Positions 58,945 to 64,000 of a stretch of DNA of 64,000 nt are shown in pieces. The notes under the pieces are model-generated. The model made no database searches and had not been told where the DNA came from. It worked only from the letters and a program-made list of their open reading frames with translations. The stretch covers positions 1-64,000 of the forward strand of contig JBKPOY010000035.1 of the NCBI GenBank assembly GCA_046733295.1. Direction: 5' to 3'. A program made the position numbers and the translations under genes. How positions within the stretch are numbered: the stretch's first letter is position 1; each line of letters begins with the position of its first letter. The stretch is from 13-2-20CM-68-14 sp046733295. GTDB lineage: Bacteria; Actinomycetota; Thermoleophilia; Gaiellales; Gaiellaceae.

Positions 58945-58971
58945 CACGGGGGAAACATGGTTTCCCCCGTG
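58945..58971 (-). terminator. Terminator of tRNA-Pro
   Basis: A 12-bp perfect stem (CACGGGGGAAAC, 58945-58956, with GTTTCCCCCGTG, 58960-58971) and ATG loop. It begins 7 bp after the tRNA 3' end; on the minus strand TTCTTTT follows a few bases after the stem. Confidence 0.75.
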
Positions 58972-58977
58972 CTGCTA

Positions 58978-59051
58978 TCGGGGTGCCCAGATTTGAACTG
59001 GGGACCTCTCCGACCCGAACGGAGCGCGCTACCAGGCTGCGCCACACCCCG
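58978..59051 (-). tRNA. tRNA-Pro (anticodon CGG)
   Basis: A 74-nt cloverleaf on the minus strand. Acceptor stem CGGGGTG pairs with CACCCCG; the discriminator is A. The anticodon stem CTCCG/CGGAG encloses loop TTCGGGT with anticodon CGG. The T-arm has GTTCAAAT. CCA is not encoded. It lies between doxX and the alpha/beta hydrolase gene and is followed by a strong terminator. Confidence 0.96.
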
Positions 59052-59063
59052 GCCGAGGAAAGG

Positions 59064-59909
59064 TTAGCCGAGGAAGTTTTCGATCGCCTCTGCGCAGGCG
59101 TCCGGCCGTTCGCCGACCAGCAGGTGTCCGCAGTCGGCGATCGTCCGCAGCGGGGCATGCAGTCTGCGGGCGAAATCGAACGCGTCTCCCACCGGCAACT
59201 GGTTGTCCCGCGCGCCCCAGAGAACGAGGGTCGGGCAGCCGATGTCTCCGAGCTCCTGACGCATGTCGTCGGCGACGAGCGCGTGCGCGGCGCTGACGGA
59301 GTCGCTGGTCAGCCGGGTTCCGACGAGGAAGCCCTCGACCGCCTCGTTCGACATGGTCAAGGGGTCGGAGGCGCCCCAGCGCCCGAAGACGAAGTACCGC
59401 AGGAAGGGGCTGTGCGCCACGGAATCAGCCCAGGGCGCCACGAAGCGGCGGGGGCCGATCAGTCTGAGAATGCGCAACCCGTACCTCGCGCGCCGCGTCG
59501 TGGACGAGATCCCGGCCGAGGCGGCGAGCACGAGCGCGGTGACCTCCGCGGGCCTCCGAAGCGCCATCCTCATCGCCACCACAGCGCCGAGCGAGTGCCC
59601 GACGACGACGGCCGGGAGCATCCCCTCCAGCTCCGCCACCAGCGCGACACGGTCGGCGAACACCGCGAGGTTCGGCACCGCCGCGAGCGGCGTCGAGAGC
59701 CCGTGGCCCGGCAGCTCGGGGACCAGCACGCGCCGGCGCTCGGCGAGCAGCGGCGCCAGGTCGATCCAGTTCGCGGCCGCCCCCCCGAGGCCGTGCACGA
59801 GGATCAAATGCTTGCCGGATGCCGGCCCGCCGACGAGGTATCGCATCCGGCATCCCCTGACCTCTGCGAACCGCGCCTCGAAGCCAGGCAGACCCTTTGC
59901 GTCCGTCAT
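59064..59909 (-). CDS. Alpha/beta hydrolase
   Basis: A 281-aa hydrolase with the oxyanion-loop LILVHGLGGAAANW, nucleophile Ser in VVVGHSLGAVVAMRMA, the Asp in LVLWGARDNQLPV and the His in IADCGHLLVGERP, so the triad is complete. It resembles MhpC/epoxide hydrolase-like members. No signal peptide is present. Its start lies opposite the promoter of the 56-aa gene. Substrate unknown. Confidence 0.92.
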   Translation of the reverse strand: MTDAKGLPGFEARFAEVRGCRMRYLVGGPASGKHLILVHGLGGAAANWIDLAPLLAERRRVLVPELPGHGLSTPLAAVPNLAVFADRVALVAELEGMLPAVVVGHSLGAVVAMRMALRRPAEVTALVLAASAGISSTTRRARYGLRILRLIGPRRFVAPWADSVAHSPFLRYFVFGRWGASDPLTMSNEAVEGFLVGTRLTSDSVSAAHALVADDMRQELGDIGCPTLVLWGARDNQLPVGDAFDFARRLHAPLRTIADCGHLLVGERPDACAEAIENFLG

Positions 59910-59925
59910 CGAAGCCCACTATCCT
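59897..59925 (+). promoter_or_regulatory. Promoter for the structured leader before the 56-aa gene
   Basis: -35 TTGCGT (59897-59902), 17-bp spacer, -10 TATCCT (59920-59925), partly within the 5' end of the divergent hydrolase gene. Transcription would start near 59932, giving a leader of about 120 nt. Confidence 0.45.
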
Positions 59926-59931
59926 TCGATC

Positions 59932-60031
59932 GATGGACGGATTGGGAGGGCAGGACCTTTGATTCCTGCCGGCAAGACAACTGGAGCGGTTCACTGAGCC
60001 CGTCCCCGCAAGCACGCGAGGCGGGTTTTTT
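59932..60031 (+). ncRNA. Candidate structured leader RNA/attenuator
   Basis: About 100 nt containing a stem GGCAGGA/TCCTGCC (59949-59955 with 59964-59970) and ending in a terminator-like hairpin CCCGC/GCGGG (60005-60025) followed by TTTTTT. It sits immediately before a gene with a strong GGAGG site. It matches no riboswitch class I can recognise. It could be an attenuator or a small RNA. Confidence 0.4.
60005..60031 (+). terminator. Intrinsic terminator before the 56-aa gene
   Basis: CCCGC (60005-60009) pairs with GCGGG (60021-60025) and is followed by six Ts (60026-60031). It lies 22 bp before the ATG of the small gene, a position suited to attenuation. Confidence 0.6.
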
Positions 60032-60052
60032 GTTGGACCGCGAGGAGGTCAT

Positions 60053-60223
60053 ATGGCGAACCACCTGACGCCAGAGGAGCTGTCGAAGGAGCTTGGAATC
60101 GATCGCCAAGAGGTGATCAAGGTCTGCATGCAGGAGTCGATCCCGATCTACCACGGCAAGATCGACAAGACCCTGTTCCAGGCGCAGCTCCAGGCGCTGG
60201 GGGCCGTCCCGCAGCACCACTAA
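60053..60223 (+). CDS. 56-aa HTH-like small protein
   Basis: A 56-aa frame, too short for routine ORF calling, with an excellent GAGGAGG 5 nt before ATG. The sequence has a helix-turn-helix-like LTPEELSKELGIDRQEVIKV and ends with KIDKTLFQAQLQALG. The composition looks like an excisionase or initiation-factor-type small DNA/RNA binder. It converges with the Ku gene, whose stop lies 11 bp further on. The strong ribosome site and clear coding pattern support a real gene. Confidence 0.75.
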   Translation: MANHLTPEELSKELGIDRQEVIKVCMQESIPIYHGKIDKTLFQAQLQALGAVPQHH

Positions 60224-60233
60224 CGGCGCGCGC

Positions 60234-61112
60234 TTACTTGCGCGCTGCGACTTTTCGACGGGAGCCGCCCGCTGAGGCGGCTTTCGTCTTCTTGCCGGAG
60301 GACTTCTTCGCTTCGCCCGACTTCTGGGCGTCGGCGACGCTCGCGCGCAGCGCCTCCATCAGGTCGACCACCGGCGCAGCCGGCTCGACGGGCTCCGGCG
60401 CCGTGATCTCCTGGCCGGCGAGCTTGGCCTCGAGAAGCGCCCGGAGATCGCGCCGGTAGTCGCTCGTCAGCTCCTCGGGATCGAACTCGGCCACGAGGCT
60501 GGCGATCACCTGACGCGCGAGCTCCAGCTCGGGCTCCTTGACCTCGACCTCCTGGACGGACTCCTCGACCTCGGCCTGCGACCGAACATCCTCGGCGAGG
60601 AAGAGCGTCTCGAGCGCGAGGGCGTCGCCCTTCGGGCGGATCAGACAGAAATGCTCCGCGCCCTGGCGAACGAACTTGCCGACCGCCGCCATGCCTGTTT
60701 CCTTCATCGCCTCGAGCAGCAGGACGTAGGGGCGCCGCTGCGCGGTCGCCTCCGCGGGCGCGAGGAAGTAGGTCCTGTCGAAGTAGATCGGGTCGACCTC
60801 GCTCGCCTCGACGAACCGGGTGATCTCGATCGTCCGTGAGTCGTCCGCCGTCGAAAGCGCCTCGAGATCCGCCTCCTCGACGACGACGAACTGGCCCTTC
60901 GCGACCTCCCAGCCCTTCACGATCTCGTCGTTCGAGACCTCGCGGTCGTGCTCGGGGCACCAGCGCTTGTTCTTGATCGGCGTGAGGCACTCGCGATGGA
61001 GCATCCGGAACGACACGTCCGACTGACGGGCGGCCGGCTTCGTCGCGAGCGCCATCCCGACGGGGATGCTGACCAGGCCGAAGCTGATGGATCCGTTCCA
61101 GATCGTTCGCAT
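60234..61112 (-). CDS. ku: Ku protein (non-homologous end joining)
   Basis: A 292-aa homodimeric Ku. The core ring domain has WNGSISFGLVSIPVGMALAT, RMLHRECLTPIKNKRWCPEHDREV, GQFVVVEEADLEAL and DRTYFLAPAE. The C-terminal 50 residues are Lys/Ala/Ser-rich, as in other actinobacterial Ku proteins that use the tail to bind DNA. ATG 61112 is supported by the conserved start MRTIWNGS. No LigD gene is in this window. It shares the short divergent spacer with the acyl-CoA ligase. Confidence 0.96.
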   Translation of the reverse strand: MRTIWNGSISFGLVSIPVGMALATKPAARQSDVSFRMLHRECLTPIKNKRWCPEHDREVSNDEIVKGWEVAKGQFVVVEEADLEALSTADDSRTIEITRFVEASEVDPIYFDRTYFLAPAEATAQRRPYVLLLEAMKETGMAAVGKFVRQGAEHFCLIRPKGDALALETLFLAEDVRSQAEVEESVQEVEVKEPELELARQVIASLVAEFDPEELTSDYRRDLRALLEAKLAGQEITAPEPVEPAAPVVDLMEALRASVADAQKSGEAKKSSGKKTKAASAGGSRRKVAARK

Positions 61113-61133
61113 GGGGCTCCCAATTGTAGAGGG

Positions 61134-62927
61134 ATGCAGGAAGTTCGCCGAATCGGGGCCAATCCCTCCGTGAGCGGAGCGACCACGATCCCGCCGGTCC
61201 CTAAGCTTGGAAACCTGAGCACGGGAGGGGACAGGACGATCGTTCGCCTCTGGCGGGAGGCGACGCAAGCCGGGCGCACGACGCCCGCATATCTCGTGGA
61301 GGAGGCGCCCGGGCGCTGGCGCGAGGTCTCCTGGGAGGCGGCCGCAGAAGCGGTGGACGAGCTGGCCAACGGGCTGCTGGCCCGCGGCGTCCGCAAGGGC
61401 GACGCGTTCGGGATCCTCGGCCGGACACGCCTGGAGTGGACGCTGTTCGACTTCGCACTCGCGCTCGTCGGCGGCGTTACCGCACCGGTCTATCCCAACT
61501 CGTCGGCGCGCGAGACGGCCTACGTGCTCGAGCACTCCGAGGCGGTGGGCGTCCTCGTGGAGGACGCGGGGCAGCGAGGGAAGGTCGAGCCGATCGGCCT
61601 CGCCCACGTCTTGACCTACGACAAGCTGGCGGACCTGCGGGCCGAGGGCATCGCCTACGCCCGCGCGAACCCGGGGGCCCTCGAAGAGGCCTCGGCCGCA
61701 ATCGCGGAGGACGACCTTTACACCTACATCTACACCTCCGGCACAACCGGCCCGCCGAAGGGCTGCATGATCCTCCACCGCAACTACTACGAGATGACCT
61801 CGTGCATCGAACGGATCGAGGGGCTGGCTCTCGACCGCGACGTGATGCTTCTCTACCTGCCGCTCGCACACAACTTCGGCCGGCTGATGTCGCTCTGGGG
61901 GGCCTATTCAGGGTTCACGATCGCCTTCTGCCCGGATCCGTACGCCGTCGCGGATGCACTGCCCGAGGTCGAGCCCACCATCCTGCCGAGCGTGCCTCGC
62001 GTATACGAGAAGGCTCATACCGCGATCACGACGGCGCTCGAGGAGGCCTCCGGAGTGAAACGTCGGCTGGGACAGTGGGGCCTCGACGTCGGACGGCGCG
62101 TCAGCCCGCTGCGCCAGGCGGGAGAGCCCGTTCCGGCCGGGCTCAGGCTGCGGCATCGGCTCGCGAACCGGCTCGTCTACGCGAAGGTCAAGAAGCGGTT
62201 CGGCGGCCGGCTCCGGATCGGCATCTCGGGCGGCGCGCCGCTCGCGAAGGAGATCGCCGAGTTCTTCCACGCGCTCGACATCCTCATCCTGGAGGGCTGG
62301 GGCCTGACCGAATGCACGACGGCCGCCACGGTCAACCGGCCGCTCAACTACCGGTTCGGCACCGTCGGCCCCGCGATGCCCGGCTTCGAGGTCAAGACCG
62401 ACGGCGACGGGGAGCTCCTCATCCGCAGCGACACGGTCTTCGCCGGCTACTACAAGGACGAGAAGGCGACGCGCCAGGCGATGGCCGGCGACGGCTGGCT
62501 CCGCTCGGGAGACGTCGGGTGGATCGACGCGGACGGCTTCGTGTCGATCACCGACCGCAAGAAGGACATCATCGTCACCGCCGGCGGCAAGAACCTCGCC
62601 CCGCAGAACATCGAGAACGCGCTGAAGATGTCTCGCTACATCTCGCAGGCCCTCGTCGTCGGCGACCGGCGGCCCTACGTGACCGCGCTGATCACGCTCG
62701 ACGAGCAGGAGGCGTCGAAGCTCGACGGTGACGCGCACGCCGTCGTCCAGGAGACGGTCGACCGGGTCAACGCCGACCTCTCACGGTTCGAGCAGATCAA
62801 GAAGTTCACGATCCTCCCGCGCGACTTCAGCGCGGAGGAGGGCGAGGTAACGCCGACGCTGAAGCTGAAGCGCCGGATCTGCGAGGAGCACTTCGCGGCG
62901 GAGATCGAGCGGTTGTACGCGGACTAA
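61134..62927 (+). CDS. Long-chain fatty-acid--CoA ligase (FadD15 type)
   Basis: About 597 aa from ATG 61134. The AMP-binding signature YIYTSGTTGPPKGC is present, then YLPLAHNFGRL, SGGAPLAKEIAEFFHALDI, EGWGLTE and the hinge GDVGWIDADGFVSITDRKKDIIVTAGGKN. It activates fatty acids to acyl-CoA through an acyl-adenylate. The N-terminus extends to 60948 in open frame, but that region is the divergent Ku gene. In the window, acyl-CoA dehydrogenases and a thioesterase form a wider fatty-acid set. Confidence 0.95.
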   Translation: MQEVRRIGANPSVSGATTIPPVPKLGNLSTGGDRTIVRLWREATQAGRTTPAYLVEEAPGRWREVSWEAAAEAVDELANGLLARGVRKGDAFGILGRTRLEWTLFDFALALVGGVTAPVYPNSSARETAYVLEHSEAVGVLVEDAGQRGKVEPIGLAHVLTYDKLADLRAEGIAYARANPGALEEASAAIAEDDLYTYIYTSGTTGPPKGCMILHRNYYEMTSCIERIEGLALDRDVMLLYLPLAHNFGRLMSLWGAYSGFTIAFCPDPYAVADALPEVEPTILPSVPRVYEKAHTAITTALEEASGVKRRLGQWGLDVGRRVSPLRQAGEPVPAGLRLRHRLANRLVYAKVKKRFGGRLRIGISGGAPLAKEIAEFFHALDILILEGWGLTECTTAATVNRPLNYRFGTVGPAMPGFEVKTDGDGELLIRSDTVFAGYYKDEKATRQAMAGDGWLRSGDVGWIDADGFVSITDRKKDIIVTAGGKNLAPQNIENALKMSRYISQALVVGDRRPYVTALITLDEQEASKLDGDAHAVVQETVDRVNADLSRFEQIKKFTILPRDFSAEEGEVTPTLKLKRRICEEHFAAEIERLYAD

Positions 62928-62941
62928 GAACGCTTAGGAGC

Positions 62942-63290
62942 GCGCGCCGACCGGCGGCGTCGCTCGCGATGCCGCCCTCGAGGCCGTGCCGGCTTTGCCG
63001 GTACTGCCGTCTCAAACCGGTTGGCAACGGCGCGTTACGCCCGTTACAGACGACGTGCGCCGACCGGCGGCGTCGCTCGCGATGCCGCCCTCAAGGCCGT
63101 GCCGGCTTTGCCGGTACTGCCGTCTCAAACCGGTTGGCAAGGGCGCGTTACACCCGTTACAGGCGACGCGCGCCGACCGGGGCGTCGCTCGCGATGCCGC
63201 CCTAAAAGGCCGTGCCGGCTTTGCCGGTACGGCCGTCTAAACCCGGTTGGCAACGGCGCGTTACGCCCGTTACAGACGACGCGCGCCGAC
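62942..63290 (-). repeat. Tandem 113-bp repeats derived from the nlpC/P60 gene 3' end
   Basis: Three full copies at 62942-63054, 63055-63167 and 63168-63280, and the first 10 bases of a fourth (63281-63290). On the minus strand each unit contains the gene end (codons for VGARRL and stop TAA or remnants), then a GC stem GTGCCGGC-TTT-GCCGGTAC and other pairs. Copies differ at a few positions. The region 62928-63269 (342 bp) has no other gene. Confidence 0.85.
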
Positions 63291-64000
63291 GTACGTCGAT
63301 GCGTACCAGCCGGTCATGCTGGAGATCTTGACGACGTCGCCGGTGTGCGGCGAATGGATGAAGCTGCCGCCGCCGACGTAGATCCCGACGTGGCCGAGCC
63401 CGTCGAAGAAGACGAGGTCGCCGGCCTGAAGGTCACCACGTGAAACGGGCGAGCCGGCGCCGTACTGGGCATACGAGCTGTGCGGCAACGACACGCCCAC
63501 CTGGCCGTAGACGTACATCACGAAGCCTGAGCAGTCGAAGCCCGACGGCGATGCCCCGCCCCAGACGTACGGGGTACCGAGGTAGCGCATCGCGATTCCC
63601 ACGACGCCGCCGTGGGTCGCCGGTGGCGCCGGCCCCACCGGCGCCGGCGACGTCACGGAGTCGACTGCGCTCGACAGCGTCTGCGGCGCGGATTGCTGCT
63701 GGGCGACGCGCTGTGCGAGCTGGCGGCGGAGCTCGGCCTGGCGGGCCGCCTCCTGCTGCTGCAGCTGCTGGATCTGGCCGCGGATCGAGGACAGGAGCGC
63801 CCGACGTGCCGAGAGCTGGCTCTCGATGGACGAGCGGGCCTCTGCGCGCTCGCGAACGAGGGAGGCGGCCTCGGCGCGCGCGTGCTTGAGCCGAACCTCA
63901 CGAGCCTTCACCTGGTCGTTGAACTGGTCCGCCTGTCCGTGGACCAGCGAGTCCTGCGCCGAGATCCTGTTCACCGTGTCGAACCGGTTGACGAGGTCGT
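63270..64000 (-). CDS. NlpC/P60 peptidoglycan hydrolase, 5' end outside window
   Basis: The frame continues to the right edge, so the gene is truncated; the GTG at 63974 is internal. The visible 240 residues have a coiled-coil region (QLQQQEAARQAELRRQLAQR and similar), a Pro/Ala linker, and an NlpC/P60 domain with Cys in FDCSGFVMYVYG, His in GLGHVGIYVG, and third residue His in HSPHTG. It cleaves peptide stems in peptidoglycan, like RipA-type enzymes. The last codons lie in the 113-bp repeat array. Confidence 0.93.
   Translation of the reverse strand, partial: DLVNRFDTVNRISAQDSLVHGQADQFNDQVKAREVRLKHARAEAASLVRERAEARSSIESQLSARRALLSSIRGQIQQLQQQEAARQAELRRQLAQRVAQQQSAPQTLSSAVDSVTSPAPVGPAPPATHGGVVGIAMRYLGTPYVWGGASPSGFDCSGFVMYVYGQVGVSLPHSSYAQYGAGSPVSRGDLQAGDLVFFDGLGHVGIYVGGGSFIHSPHTGDVVKISSMTGWYASTYVGARRL

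Noticed and set aside
59932..60031. SRP RNA, T-box or known riboswitch
   Set aside because: The GGAAG-type SRP loop, T-box bulge and conserved riboswitch cores I know are absent.
60234..61112. Complete Ku-LigD end-joining module
   Set aside because: Only Ku is present; none of the genes within the window encodes an ATP-dependent DNA ligase.
62942..63290. CRISPR array
   Set aside because: The units are adjacent 113-bp copies with no variable spacers and no cas genes nearby; they derive from a gene end.

Overview
The window is 64 kb of high-GC DNA with densely packed, often overlapping genes on both strands. Frequent GTG and TTG starts, a DUF2469 gene, a Ku protein, cyclase/ATPase/TPR regulators, and the minus-strand order tilS-hpt-ftsH-(folP-folB-folK)-coaX-lysS-clpC all point to an actinobacterium. 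That order is close to the mycobacterial ftsH-fol-coaX-lysS-clpC1 arrangement. A deep-branching class such as Thermoleophilia is likely, but this is an inference from gene content, not a phylogeny.

Layout. 1-1514: end of a beta-propeller gene and a small YkuD-like secreted protein. 1583-4111: clpC. 4592-21987: an exopolysaccharide island lying between clpC and lysS. Its left arm (+) runs Wzz/tyrosine kinase, LuxR-type regulator, pseudo-receiver, priming glycosyltransferase, polymerase, flippase and GT2, nearly all with 4-nt stop/start overlaps. Its middle arm (-) holds two GT4 enzymes, a GDP-mannose 6-dehydrogenase (AlgD) and a secreted lyase-like protein. Its right arm (+) holds a heparinase II/III-like protein, an AsnB-type amidotransferase and a sugar epimerase. 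22000-34294: the housekeeping block lysS, greA, dusB, coaX, folK, folB, folP, methyltransferase, ftsH, hpt, tilS, interrupted by a plus-strand subtilisin-like protease. 34364-42185: small membrane proteins, GNAT, purine nucleoside phosphorylase, lipid kinase, L,D-transpeptidase, sirtuin, thioesterase and VanW protein. 42284-48403: two acyl-CoA dehydrogenases, an enolase-superfamily enzyme, an O-antigen-ligase-like protein and a flavin/F420 oxidoreductase. 48478-49517: a promoter-driven pair of a 103-aa peptide and a haem-oxygenase-like diiron oxidase. 49492-58840: cyclase regulator, TetR-MFS-cupin operon, HAD phosphatase, antibiotic-kinase-like protein, MFS, CoA-binding protein and DoxX. 58978-64000: tRNA-Pro(CGG), hydrolase, a 56-aa HTH-like gene behind a structured leader, Ku, long-chain acyl-CoA ligase, and an NlpC/P60 hydrolase cut by the window edge.

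How the genes work together. The island has a nearly complete Wzx/Wzy-type polysaccharide pathway: priming transferase, glycosyltransferases, flippase, polymerase, and chain-length control with a tyrosine autokinase. AlgD supplies GDP-mannuronate, and two lyase-like proteins suggest a uronic-acid-containing polymer. The housekeeping block combines protein quality control, folate synthesis, purine salvage, tRNA modification and lysyl-tRNA charging.

The most unusual points are: the small peptide plus diiron-oxidase pair with its own TTGACA promoter; two tandem arrays (112- and 113-bp periods) that each duplicate the 3' end of a gene with downstream hairpins; three genes whose conserved N-termini are open in frame but lack ATG/GTG/TTG; and palindromic operator-like sites at 4136, 35870 and 43461.
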